Positions 10,501 through 18,887 of a stretch of 24,582 bases of DNA are shown piece by piece; the first letter of the stretch is position 1, and every line of letters starts with the position of its first letter. The stretch is from a virus: IMG/VR virus record IMGVR_UViG_3300025806_000216, positions 1-24,582 of that record. The stretch is one strand, 5' to 3'. The notes beneath the pieces were generated by a model. It had not been told where the DNA came from. It worked only from the letters and a program-made list of their open reading frames with translations, and made no database searches. The translations under genes were made by a program, and so were the position numbers.

Positions 10501-11188
10501 ATTCTTTGCGACAACTATCACGCAACCTACTGATAGTAATGCGTATGTATACGTCACTGATAATAACAGTGGCGCTCTTGAGACCGCAATTGATGCACTA
10601 ATTTCTAATGGGCAAGCATTTATACAAACTAAGATATTAGAGCTATCGCATGACTGGCAAGCAATTTCATATGACAAGAATGGACAAGAAAGATTTACCG
10701 ACAACAAGTTCATTAAGTCGCAGGTAATACCATTCAACGCTCAACCTCTATATCCAGTATTTGCTCTACAGGACTTTGCGAAAATCAACGGCATTGTCAT
10801 TGAAGAGATAGGCGAAGATGGATTGATTAGAACACATACGCCATCACTTATAACAGAAGCAGATACATATAATACGAATATATCTATAGTCAATAGCGGG
10901 GGATCTAATAAAACTGAGACGCCGTGTGCATTCAATTCCGATGAGCAATTGGCTAGTTGTCGTTACGATTCAACCGCACTTAATCCTTTAAGATCAGGTA
11001 GTAACCTATACTCGTTTTACGTTGATGCCAATAAGCCCACACTTATGGATCTAACCTCCATCTTCAATGTGGACAGAAAGGGTGTATCTAGAGGACTACT
11101 AAATAATAAGGCAATATACTTCACCGCCACAAGTTTAGATGGCAGTCAAGGAAATGTCGAAGCAACTCTTACAGTCAGGGAACAATAA
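7583..11188 (+). CDS. Large virion structural protein, tandem paralog of the 1444-residue protein
   Basis: The protein has 1201 residues. ATG 7583 follows the previous stop by 3 bases, with a GGAAGAG ribosome site inside the end of the upstream gene. Shared landmarks are ILGVPRSEE at 85-93, FRYQPGR at 324-330, KIEFSWYGAIG at 446-456, IPVGNGDARWVKLH, KYGSSYYIDGGD at 516-527 and AAVRNYKKAYP from 564. Both paralogs also end in an alignable D-L...F...YF...EQ tail. This copy has about 170 extra residues between LGVPR and FRYQPGR. A module at about 641-706 (from GTINVEASSKNVIGV, with GDNISIAGVEYQV) resembles a beta module seen in other phage structural proteins. The function is inferred from context as a baseplate or fibre structural component. 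The stop overlaps the next start as TAATG, suggesting translational coupling. Confidence 0.7.
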   Translation: MAKQIKIGLDKVPAPVTKQFTQLVDIEGTKLFDAAGNPLVTEEEVSLLKFTSSENALSVYVNNDEIRTIPIEEQFPDTSDVSSSILGVPRSEEQQSLFSDVATYGLDEEQWNQYTFANQQSPSQWYRKKHPIYGRRSNPTFNEGSTEQALYLKTFPSQYNFPRGTVESRRTSPTDGFRAYMNFIGLGKYLYTIFKSSDPDFAERFLINDDIAYVVDQSGEQVEYKLLLNGSKAVFDKNGNWHDVEYGGDDIQIAFDAIENWTFLFEQIKDGIAKFPPLLGSAETDYTRSSGYSKLVSFARSTDCVPGGSSLNNQVAVLESKRAFRYQPGRASGFTFGARLASSPNSIDTTLEWGCSNDTDEYMFQLKGSQFNIVRRSTIRMPDELLLRQGLSIEDQSDTAIYVDGIGNSEALWETTILRSKWNGDALLGIGESGYILSFEDVTMYKIEFSWYGAIGARFYAYIPVGNGDARWVKLHTFIIENGLGQPVLANPDFKFKYILSSGDNANIRAPVYLYKYGSSYYIDGGDEGTIRLSTTTANSKAFTSRTPILGVLPKNHILNSKGAAVRNYKKAYPVNISINSDKLCRIDVEEIVGSPQGVHFNFSPSIHMNGRHPKSRSLDFGYTSDSLIDILQPTDATVQGTINVEASSKNVIGVSTAFTTDLVIGDNISIAGVEYQVALIDDDNTLTLATEYIAATATGLTVTVVKRLNSDDQYGHIIADGVYGVYVNPSYQANGRSTNTLRRNSSYNLTEQSVRRSLNVNGSILDPSNSATFSGVLTNYNTIVASETPINANKFKIHFLNPQGRDGSYLSKHWAEFTVSVTPYKPIAPGGDADENKLQFDNSFIEGAPDYKDYDINAHPFVEYCHVSTNYSQISRAEFEEWDPTYGDQMEIDPRLTNPAGADSGDISTVVGSVSLIDYQVIGVEQGTGEFSAFVKITFASGVSGPTNNTIKFDANGAGLSEVGIGFVGTGEFFATTITQPTDSNAYVYVTDNNSGALETAIDALISNGQAFIQTKILELSHDWQAISYDKNGQERFTDNKFIKSQVIPFNAQPLYPVFALQDFAKINGIVIEEIGEDGLIRTHTPSLITEADTYNTNISIVNSGGSNKTETPCAFNSDEQLASCRYDSTALNPLRSGSNLYSFYVDANKPTLMDLTSIFNVDRKGVSRGLLNNKAIYFTATSLDGSQGNVEATLTVREQ

Positions 11189-14100
11189 TGGCAATTTTTA
11201 GAGGTCTTAATATCGCAAAGGGTATGATCGATGTAGACGACCCTCGCATAGCTTTGCGTAACTTGGGATTAAATAGAGCCGATCTCGATTTAATCAGGGG
11301 ACTGACTCAACCCGGTACCGATGTCACCGTAACAGATTTTCATGCTGTGTCTAAACTAATAGAGCCTCAAAAAACAACACTACAGTCTCTGGCCTCAACC
11401 GCAGAAACTACTAATGATGTATTAGAGTCTGTAAGTGATATTAGAGTTCCTATGGACTTCAATATGTCAATAAATTCCCGTATAGCGGGCAGTGCCATCA
11501 AGTTTAATTATATAGACTTTAGTGAAGTTGATGGATTGAACTACTGGTCATTAAAGGCATCAGATATATCTACATCAAGACAGTCCTCATGGTCACCAGT
11601 TGGCAACGAGCCAACTCCAAGCGATTACATTCTTTACGGCGGTGAAGCTAAAGTTATAGGCGACACTATAGCATTCACGAACCTAGAGACAACGGTTGCT
11701 CCTATACCTAAGACGTTCAGGGCTGAAGTTGCAACCCATGTCTTAAAAATAAATAATACGAATGCGGCTGATGCTACAAACACACACCAATTCTTAGCAA
11801 TGAAAGGCATACCGATAACATGGAATGCATATTTTAGAGATGTTGATCTTGGCGCAGTCATTACGCCTGGAGGAGTCAGTGACTCCGCAGGCTTAGTCCC
11901 TATAACATGGAGAATCACGAATACTGACGGAAGTGATTTATCGTATAATTCTGGTGACGGCACGGCTGCGAATCCGGGCAACATAGGCATCGGAACAGAA
12001 ACTAATCCCGCAATCTATGCATACAGAGACACGTCATCTAAGCCTAGAAGACTTGAATTTTTCTACGATCCATCTAAGGTTCAGAGACTAGATGTAGAGA
12101 ATACCAATTTAATAGATTGGACTAACATAAGCTTACCCGCACTAAAGATTTTAAATATAGAGGGCAACGACTTCTCTATTATGCCAGAATTTAGAAGTGA
12201 CGCTACAGTAGCAAAGTCTGGTTACGCTGGTGGCGCAGGTCTTGCTACAGCACTAGAAGAGATTTCGATCACAGGAAACAACTTAGGCTTAACTAGAGCG
12301 GCACAATACATAGAAGGCACAAACGGATTCACAGAATCATCGGCGCTCTCAGCAAGTACGGCATCGGCACAGCTAAACAGACTTCCGACAACCATGACAA
12401 CTATATTCGCTAACGGATGTTTTAGGGATGCCACACCTGTGAATTTAAAAGATTATAAGGCTCTTCGTGACCTCTCTATGGGCGCCACATATCAAAGAGA
12501 CCTCGTCAGAGCTATGCTCGGTTCGAAGATATCTCCGCAGACATATGATCCTTTAGAAGCGAACACTGGTCTAAGAAGTGTAACCGATCTATGGCCGGTA
12601 AGCGGCTCAGTCACAACAATATCTCTGGCGACACTACCTTCAGGGTATGTAGACATTTGGTTCGATGGTGGGACTTCATCGTTAAGTTCTACTAAAATCT
12701 ACGTCAAATATAATCAGAGAGTTGATCTCTACCCAAGACTTGGCGCTGGCGTAACTGGCTTAACAGACGGAGAGGTCTACATATTCGAAAAGATTGGAGA
12801 TGGGTCAAGTAACATAGTCAATGTTCTAAATAAAGAAGATACTGCCGCAGTCACAATGTCTACAAGTGGATCTAGTGTAGGAGGACACTCGTTCGTTAAA
12901 TGTGATGTAGACGGCAATCTCGAATATTATGGCACTGACGGCATATCATATTACTCTACTTACCGACAACCATTCTCTGGTCTGTCGCCTGGTGTATATA
13001 GAAGTCCAAACACAACGTATGTTGATATTAGACAGAACGGCACATTCACTAACTCAGAGTATCCTAATTACGATGGTACGAATACTGCCACTAAAGTGAA
13101 AAGCTCGACTGATATGGCCATACCAGCATTCAGAAGCTCCAACATCACCGAATTCCAATCAGAATACGGATATCATAATGTTATAGATATGTCAAATAAG
13201 ATAAATCTAAAGAGATATTCTCAGAAGCACAACTCAACCGACAGTAGATGGCAAACCGCCGAGAGGACCATAGACGGCAAGTTTGATGGATGTACCTCTC
13301 TAGAATACTTCAATTTGTATAACCCTAGAAATATGAGGGGCAACTTTAAAACTAATGGAATGTTTCAAGGAAAGGCAAACTTATATTTTATCGACATTAG
13401 ATGGGGCTATGGCGTCCGTGGAACAATACAAGATGATATATTCTTAGGGTCTAACAATTTAACACATTATTTGAACGCAGGAAGTGATAAGGAATTATAC
13501 GGTAATGACATTTTCTCTACTAGTGGTGCCGTAAATCATCGAGGACAGGCTTTCGCAAACTCTCAAAGACTACAGTATCTATATTCATACCAGCATTGGA
13601 GATCATCTGGAACTATTGTTCATCCTACGAACGCTGACTATAATTTAAACCTAACTAACTGTAAAAATCTCAAACAGATATATCTAGCGGCTAACGATCT
13701 CAGAGGCACTTTACCTGATTTTGCTGCCAATCAAAAACTCGAATACTTAGACCTCAGAGAGAACGCTAGATTAAAGGATTTAATATGGGTACAGGCAGAG
13801 CAGACATACACTATAATAAGCCTTTATGGAGACGCTACCACTAATACAGCATCCAAACTTCAGTGGGAACAAATTGGTTGGGTAGACGGGGGAACTGATC
13901 CAATAACAGGTGTAAATCACGGTGCGAATCCTACAGTGGGAGATTCGTTTGTTGCACAAGCCATCAATCCTAAAACAGTACAGCTCGACGCTAGTAAGAG
14001 ATATATGATAAGAAAGGTAGGCACACACACTGAGTCTGAATGGCATGCCATAATGAATGGCAGTCCTAGCATATATCCAGGCAGAACCTTTACTGCCAAC

Positions 14101-14676
14101 GCCGCTGCTGTTATAGGTGGCTCTAACTCAGGCGCTGAGGTTATGCCATACGCAAAAGACAGAATTTTGAGTAGAGGTCTAACGGGGACATTCCCCATAC
14201 TTACTCATCCAAAGCTTAAGACAATAAAGATGAATGTTAATTCATTTAGCGGTCAATTTCCTGCGCAGGAATTGCCCAAGCTTCAAACGTTATGGCTAAA
14301 CGATAATGAATTCAGCGAATTAATTCCAGATTTCTCTAATACGCCATCGCTGAAAAACCTGAGAATGCAAAATAATAAATTAAATGGATATAGCGCAGGC
14401 TCTCTTAGATACTGTTTAGTAATGAGGGATTTAGACTTCAGCAATAACAATCTTCGTGCCTCGACTGCAACAGAGTTGATATACGATCTATATGAAAACT
14501 ACCAAGCTAGACCTAGAGGTGGCGTAACATTGAATTTCTTGGGACAGAGCCGCTCAGATGGCTTAGATACATTATCTCAAGCTGCTGTAGATGATGACGA
14601 CACAGATGGCATAGCTTCATCCTCAAACAAGCTAGCCGCTCTCAGATCAAACGGCTGGACAATACTTTTAGACTAA
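11188..14676 (+). CDS. Leucine-rich-repeat tail fibre-like protein
   Basis: The protein has 1162 residues. ATG 11188 overlaps the previous TAA as TAATG, with AGGGA 6 bases upstream. The N-terminus (DPRIALRNLGLNRADLDLIRGL) has the D-P-x-x-A-L-x-N-L-G-L pattern common at phage fibre attachment ends. Leucine-rich repeats appear in several blocks: about 288-335 (LPALKILNIEGNDFSIMPEF), about 700-730, about 828-865 (LKQIYLAANDLRGTLPDF, LEYLDLRENARL), and about 990-1090 (LKTIKMNVNSFSGQFP, LQTLWLNDNEFSELIPDF, LKNLRMQNNKLNG). The L-x-G-x-(L/F)-P pattern is of the long LRR type. The last solenoid is interrupted at about 872-975 by two back-to-back copies of the dispersed Y-x-I...W...VG-x-x-F module (Y874 and Y939). 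LRR surfaces usually bind protein or glycan, so host recognition is a plausible but inferred role. Confidence 0.75.
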   Translation: MAIFRGLNIAKGMIDVDDPRIALRNLGLNRADLDLIRGLTQPGTDVTVTDFHAVSKLIEPQKTTLQSLASTAETTNDVLESVSDIRVPMDFNMSINSRIAGSAIKFNYIDFSEVDGLNYWSLKASDISTSRQSSWSPVGNEPTPSDYILYGGEAKVIGDTIAFTNLETTVAPIPKTFRAEVATHVLKINNTNAADATNTHQFLAMKGIPITWNAYFRDVDLGAVITPGGVSDSAGLVPITWRITNTDGSDLSYNSGDGTAANPGNIGIGTETNPAIYAYRDTSSKPRRLEFFYDPSKVQRLDVENTNLIDWTNISLPALKILNIEGNDFSIMPEFRSDATVAKSGYAGGAGLATALEEISITGNNLGLTRAAQYIEGTNGFTESSALSASTASAQLNRLPTTMTTIFANGCFRDATPVNLKDYKALRDLSMGATYQRDLVRAMLGSKISPQTYDPLEANTGLRSVTDLWPVSGSVTTISLATLPSGYVDIWFDGGTSSLSSTKIYVKYNQRVDLYPRLGAGVTGLTDGEVYIFEKIGDGSSNIVNVLNKEDTAAVTMSTSGSSVGGHSFVKCDVDGNLEYYGTDGISYYSTYRQPFSGLSPGVYRSPNTTYVDIRQNGTFTNSEYPNYDGTNTATKVKSSTDMAIPAFRSSNITEFQSEYGYHNVIDMSNKINLKRYSQKHNSTDSRWQTAERTIDGKFDGCTSLEYFNLYNPRNMRGNFKTNGMFQGKANLYFIDIRWGYGVRGTIQDDIFLGSNNLTHYLNAGSDKELYGNDIFSTSGAVNHRGQAFANSQRLQYLYSYQHWRSSGTIVHPTNADYNLNLTNCKNLKQIYLAANDLRGTLPDFAANQKLEYLDLRENARLKDLIWVQAEQTYTIISLYGDATTNTASKLQWEQIGWVDGGTDPITGVNHGANPTVGDSFVAQAINPKTVQLDASKRYMIRKVGTHTESEWHAIMNGSPSIYPGRTFTANAAAVIGGSNSGAEVMPYAKDRILSRGLTGTFPILTHPKLKTIKMNVNSFSGQFPAQELPKLQTLWLNDNEFSELIPDFSNTPSLKNLRMQNNKLNGYSAGSLRYCLVMRDLDFSNNNLRASTATELIYDLYENYQARPRGGVTLNFLGQSRSDGLDTLSQAAVDDDDTDGIASSSNKLAALRSNGWTILLD

Positions 14677-14686
14677 GGAAACTAGC

Positions 14687-16093
14687 ATGGCACAAGGCTT
14701 TGTCAAAAACTTAAATTTAGTAGAGAGTGGCTCTGCATCTTCTGACAGAAGTATATTGGACAATCTTGGTGGAACTAATATTCACCAAGATATTCTGTTG
14801 TTTGACGGAAACGGCAACTTTAAGAGTGAACTAGCGAATGATCCAAACGCCCTTGCCGCTACAAATACCGCATTCGGATCATTTGTGTCCACTAAGTCTT
14901 ATAAGATATTTGATCTAGGAACATCTAGAAACTGGACGGGAATAGGCGCAGACGCTTCACCCGCAGTAGGAGAGGTGTTTCAGGCGACTGGCCAAGGTGA
15001 TATTAGTACGGGCACTGATGGTGTGGCTACAGAGATTCAGCCACAAGTAGACTTTCAGAATATTGACGATCCGGTTGATGGACACACCATAGTTGTCATA
15101 GGACAAAATAAAGTAGGGTACGCTAACGGCACAGCAATATCTATAGACGAGGGTACCACTTATCCATACATAGTATCTAACTCTAATGCCTTAGACCGAT
15201 TTCAGTTGCTCGATTCGAGCAACAATGTTGTTAATCTAGCTAGTGTTGCTACCATCTCAAACGTATCGCTAACTAGAGACGATGTAGTTAGCATTGACAA
15301 TTTAAAAAACTTAAATCCAGTGCTGTTGCTAACAGACGACAGTGGTGGTGGTGGACTAGTTAGTCCTGAGAGTGTTGATGGCACCGATGATGTCGTCGAT
15401 AATGGATATGATACGTTTGAGCAAACTGCATATATATCAAATATAATATCCAAGATTGCCTTCAAGAAAACTCGTGTTCCTCTAACATACTTAGACAGTG
15501 CATTCACTGAACCTGTTAGGATTAAAGGTCAAGTTAGTATAACAAACAGCAATAATCTAGAGGTAGGTTATCCTAGAACGATAACCACCGCACTAGTCAC
15601 TAATGAGCAGTACAAGATAATTGACAAAGGCGACACTATTGATGCTGACTGGACTCACATTGGAGCAGACGCTTCACCCGCAGTAGGAGAAATCTTCACT
15701 GCCAACGGAGCAACTACACAAGCAGACGGTACTGCTATATCTGGTATAGGCTCTGGTACTGTAAAAGCTGTTAATCCGCCAGGACTATTCATATTAAACG
15801 GCGCAACTGGTCAGGAAGTTCGAGCGTTCTCTGGATCTGATAATCCTTGGGAGGAAGTTGCTGCTGGAGATAGTATAACCGGTTCTGCCGCACTAAGAAC
15901 AACATCAAATAATGCTCAGATATCTAAACTCACAATCAGCTCTACTGGCGCAACCCCTGTCCTAATTAAAACGGACGGAGCAGCAACTCTTGATATTGTC
16001 GATCTAGTAGTAAGTGAGTCGAATCCCACGTATACACATAAGTTACCCATACTAGTTAACGGAGAACAGTTCTACTTACTAGTTAAAGATTAA
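14687..16093 (+). CDS. Fibre-like virion protein with two copies of the dispersed module
   Basis: The protein has 468 residues. The start is ATG 14687, with AGGA at 14676-14679 overlapping the upstream stop. The N-terminus (MAQGFVKNLNLVESGSASSD, then ILDNLGG) resembles the ends of the neighbouring fibres. Residues 72-117 (from YKIFDLGTSRNWTGIGA) and 309-361 (from YKIIDKGDTIDADWTHIGA) are two copies of one module. They share a perfect 26-base DNA repeat. Residues about 160-205 contain RFQLLDSSNNVVNLASVA. The C-terminus ends LPILVNGEQFYLLVKD, matching the C-terminal motif of the minus-strand gene it runs into. The stop at 16091-16093 overlaps that gene's stop. The exact role is unknown; a virion fibre or baseplate accessory protein is inferred from modules and position. 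Confidence 0.65.
   Translation: MAQGFVKNLNLVESGSASSDRSILDNLGGTNIHQDILLFDGNGNFKSELANDPNALAATNTAFGSFVSTKSYKIFDLGTSRNWTGIGADASPAVGEVFQATGQGDISTGTDGVATEIQPQVDFQNIDDPVDGHTIVVIGQNKVGYANGTAISIDEGTTYPYIVSNSNALDRFQLLDSSNNVVNLASVATISNVSLTRDDVVSIDNLKNLNPVLLLTDDSGGGGLVSPESVDGTDDVVDNGYDTFEQTAYISNIISKIAFKKTRVPLTYLDSAFTEPVRIKGQVSITNSNNLEVGYPRTITTALVTNEQYKIIDKGDTIDADWTHIGADASPAVGEIFTANGATTQADGTAISGIGSGTVKAVNPPGLFILNGATGQEVRAFSGSDNPWEEVAAGDSITGSAALRTTSNNAQISKLTISSTGATPVLIKTDGAATLDIVDLVVSESNPTYTHKLPILVNGEQFYLLVKD
14948..14973 (+). repeat. 26-base direct repeat, copy 1
   Basis: These 26 bases are identical to 15665-15690, 717 bases downstream and in the same reading frame. They encode ADASPAVGE in the first module copy of the 468-residue protein. 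The sequences on either side diverge at once. Confidence 0.95.
15665..15690 (+). repeat. 26-base direct repeat, copy 2
   Basis: This is the second identical copy of the repeat at 14948-14973, in the second module copy of the same gene. The identity far exceeds that of the surrounding module, where only scattered residues match. Confidence 0.95.
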
Positions 16094-18852
16094 GTTAATG
16101 TATTATCATTGACCAGAATCTTATAAGTATTTCCGTTAAATGTTATAGGAACATACTTATCTGAAACAGAATTCGGATCACTGAATGGATTAGTAGCTAG
16201 ACTTACCACATTAGATGTAGCCACATCAGCGCCCAGTTCTCGAAATATTAGACCCTCTGTAATCAAATCTGGGTTTCCACTAGGAGTAGCTAGACCTTCA
16301 CTTGTACTTGTCCAAGGAGGAGCAGTGTTTAATGGAATAATACAATACTCTCTATTCTTATATTTACCAGCGTTTGTATCAGACATAAGAACTACAGTGG
16401 TTCCCGTCTCAATCGGTGCAGTTATATTTCTATCAAGAGTTATATATGTACCAGTAGCATCGGTGCCAGAACCAGTCACGAGTGTAGCATTCGTAGAGGA
16501 ATTATTCGAAGATTGGTCTATCACGGGTGAAGCCGAATTCGAACCAACATAGTATGCGACATCATTAACCATATCGGCACCTCGGCTAATATCGCTAACA
16601 TATATTTTCTGTGGTGTCGCTATCGGAGAGGCTACATTAACCTCTAGTCCATATGCGCCCTCACACTCACTTTTAGCAGATATGTCGTTCAGTCCTCTAG
16701 AGGCATACACAATCGCAATACCATCGCCAGATATCATATCCGCACTATCTTTGGGATGAACGGCTACGACAACTGAAGCCTGTGTACTAGTAGAACTTAT
16801 CGAATTCACTTTGAGTGGATAATTATGTGCTGGTAGGCTGCCCGCCGCTCCCGTAAACGTGACAGTATGGACCAGATCGCCCACAGAAACTAGAGACGTA
16901 TCCTTGTCCATTGCGCCAGTTCCAGTGTCTAGTTTACGAAGCAGACACTCATTAGTGGCTGTAGGAGCATCTTTCTTATAGATACCTATTAGTCCACGAT
17001 TTTTTACCAGTATTAGATAGTGTGTTTGTTCAAGAGCTAAGCCCATTAATGTGCCATAATTCTTTGAGACGTAAGCTTTACTGCCAGCAGGAAGGTATTC
17101 TATCTGAAACGCATATGCCTTCGATGCCGCATTTGCCCAGTTTGTGGTAAACGCAGGAACAGCAACAATCCAGTCGCCCTTTTGTGATCCACTAAACGTG
17201 CTGCCGTCTAGTACATCATCTAGAACACCATCCTCAACCAACTTAACATCGTCTGCCGGCACGGTATCACTTGCTGTGTTATAACCAGTTATAACATCTT
17301 GGGTATTTTGACTTGGAGTGTACTCAAGAGATAACACATCATCAACAGTCAACTTTGCGCCGGACTCTTGCTTTAATATATTCGCTCTATTTTCATTAAA
17401 GTATGGAAAACTGTATTTGCCATATACATCAGTTGAGCCATCATTTTTATAAAAATACTGAAATCCTAGACTCTCGCCTCCCCCTATATCTGAGAACAGC
17501 TTACTGGGATACTGTAGACCTTGTCCCAAACTAGGCCAATATGTACTAATTCTAACTCTTCTCCTTTCAGATAAAGCAGTTCTGGTGAAGTAAAAAATCT
17601 CTGAGTTAATTCTCTCATCGAATAGATCATACTCAAAAGTTTGGATCGATCCGCTAGTGTCTTCGGTGCCTACGTCCTGATCTAACTCCGCATAGTAAGT
17701 GAACGTTCCATCACCATTAGAAGTCCTATAGACTCGTGTCACCTCAGCCCGTATATCATTTATAACGATATCCATTCCATTACAAACCCTCTTATAATCA
17801 TCTTCATCGGTAAATTCGATTAGAGTATTTTGGTCGCTCAGTGTCCACTTGATTTCGCTAAACGTCTTAATAGTCTCTGTGGTAACAGCTTTCAATAGGG
17901 ACCAGTTATTCTCACTTCCGTCGTCTACCCGATCCTCTTCTATAATATAGAAACCTGTAGACTCGACCTGTATATCCCATTGCCCGCTCAGATATCCTGT
18001 CCACTGAATTCCACCAAAAGTGTTAGTGAAGCTTGGATGAATCTTTCCAGATAGGTTGAATTTTCCGTTTGTCCAGAATTCCTCAGGACCCACTATCGAA
18101 GTTAGTGAAGCGTCTACCTTTGTGGTGAACAACTGATTCGAGGTTAGAGCATTTGCGTTTGCTGTGCCCGAGTTACCATTAGGCAATGTGACATTTCTAC
18201 ACGCCGCAGCGTTGTGATTTCCATCACCAACAGCATCAGAAACAGTGACCGCACAAGTGAATATGCTGCCTATAGCGTATGTCACATTAGTAGTACCAGC
18301 TATATCGTTCCACCCGTTTTGGTTAATGTTCGCCAGCACTTCTATTCTATATCTGTTTCCTACAGTTAAATCCTGTGCGCCACCACCCTGGGTGTCGCCT
18401 GGATCACAAGCTATAATGCTGCCTACATTGTCAGTAGTATTTGCATTTAATCTATCTGATGGAATGAATGTAGCATCGGGACCAGTGCCGCCGTCAACCC
18501 AAGGCGGATCTCCAAGGATTGTCTTAAAGTTGGTAATATAATCTTGAATAGTCACACGAGGCTCAACATCTATCAGTGTGCCGCTAGTCGAGGTAGCCCG
18601 TAGAGTATTTCCAGCAAGATTCAATAATTCCGAAGATTGTCCGGATACAGTTAGATTATTAGCCAATCCGGTCTCTGCGAGTCCTATTAAGGGAAACAAA
18701 TCTGATGATGTGAATCCCAAAGGGTTACCGTCACTATCTACCTGGGCAGATATATCGTTAAGTATGTTATCTAATGCAGCCGATGGATCTGAAAGATCAG
18801 ATAGATTCTTGTCTGCTCTTGCACCAAATTTTAAGTACTTTGTTGTTGACAT
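16090..18852 (-). CDS. Fibre-like virion protein encoded on the opposite strand
   Basis: The protein has 920 residues, with ATG at 18852-18850 on the minus strand. A GGAAG ribosome site (plus-strand 18857-18861) and its own TATAAATA box lie upstream. The N-terminus (KNLSDLSDPSAALDNIL) has the NLSDLSDP-A-x-x-N pattern of phage tail fibre attachment regions. Residues about 168-221 hold a divergent copy of the dispersed module (YRIEVLANINQNGWNDIAG). At 280-290, GGIQWTGYLSG followed by a GFYIIEEDRVDDG stretch looks like a PA14- or lectin-like beta domain. About 425-440 has LSERRRVRISTYWPS. The C-terminus YVPITFNGNTYKILVNDNTLT matches the end of the convergent neighbour. It is the only minus-strand gene among the genes seen here. 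A virion adhesin is likely; its exact location in the particle is unknown. Confidence 0.75.
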   Translation of the reverse strand: MSTTKYLKFGARADKNLSDLSDPSAALDNILNDISAQVDSDGNPLGFTSSDLFPLIGLAETGLANNLTVSGQSSELLNLAGNTLRATSTSGTLIDVEPRVTIQDYITNFKTILGDPPWVDGGTGPDATFIPSDRLNANTTDNVGSIIACDPGDTQGGGAQDLTVGNRYRIEVLANINQNGWNDIAGTTNVTYAIGSIFTCAVTVSDAVGDGNHNAAACRNVTLPNGNSGTANANALTSNQLFTTKVDASLTSIVGPEEFWTNGKFNLSGKIHPSFTNTFGGIQWTGYLSGQWDIQVESTGFYIIEEDRVDDGSENNWSLLKAVTTETIKTFSEIKWTLSDQNTLIEFTDEDDYKRVCNGMDIVINDIRAEVTRVYRTSNGDGTFTYYAELDQDVGTEDTSGSIQTFEYDLFDERINSEIFYFTRTALSERRRVRISTYWPSLGQGLQYPSKLFSDIGGGESLGFQYFYKNDGSTDVYGKYSFPYFNENRANILKQESGAKLTVDDVLSLEYTPSQNTQDVITGYNTASDTVPADDVKLVEDGVLDDVLDGSTFSGSQKGDWIVAVPAFTTNWANAASKAYAFQIEYLPAGSKAYVSKNYGTLMGLALEQTHYLILVKNRGLIGIYKKDAPTATNECLLRKLDTGTGAMDKDTSLVSVGDLVHTVTFTGAAGSLPAHNYPLKVNSISSTSTQASVVVAVHPKDSADMISGDGIAIVYASRGLNDISAKSECEGAYGLEVNVASPIATPQKIYVSDISRGADMVNDVAYYVGSNSASPVIDQSSNNSSTNATLVTGSGTDATGTYITLDRNITAPIETGTTVVLMSDTNAGKYKNREYCIIPLNTAPPWTSTSEGLATPSGNPDLITEGLIFRELGADVATSNVVSLATNPFSDPNSVSDKYVPITFNGNTYKILVNDNTLT

Positions 18853-18887
18853 AATTCTTCCAATTAGTTCATATAGGGTTGTTCTAT

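Noticed and set aside
13917-14198. Minus-strand open frames opposite the LRR gene
   Set aside because: Composition mirrors the sense gene and there are no start signals; they lie fully inside a recognisable LRR protein.
11188-16093. Diversity-generating retroelement acting on the fibre genes
   Set aside because: No reverse transcriptase and no template/variable repeat pair with adenine-specific differences were seen; the only long repeat is a perfect 26-base copy.
16094-16112. Possible hairpin (AATG...CATT) after the convergent stops
   Set aside because: Only a four-base stem with no U run; not a credible terminator.
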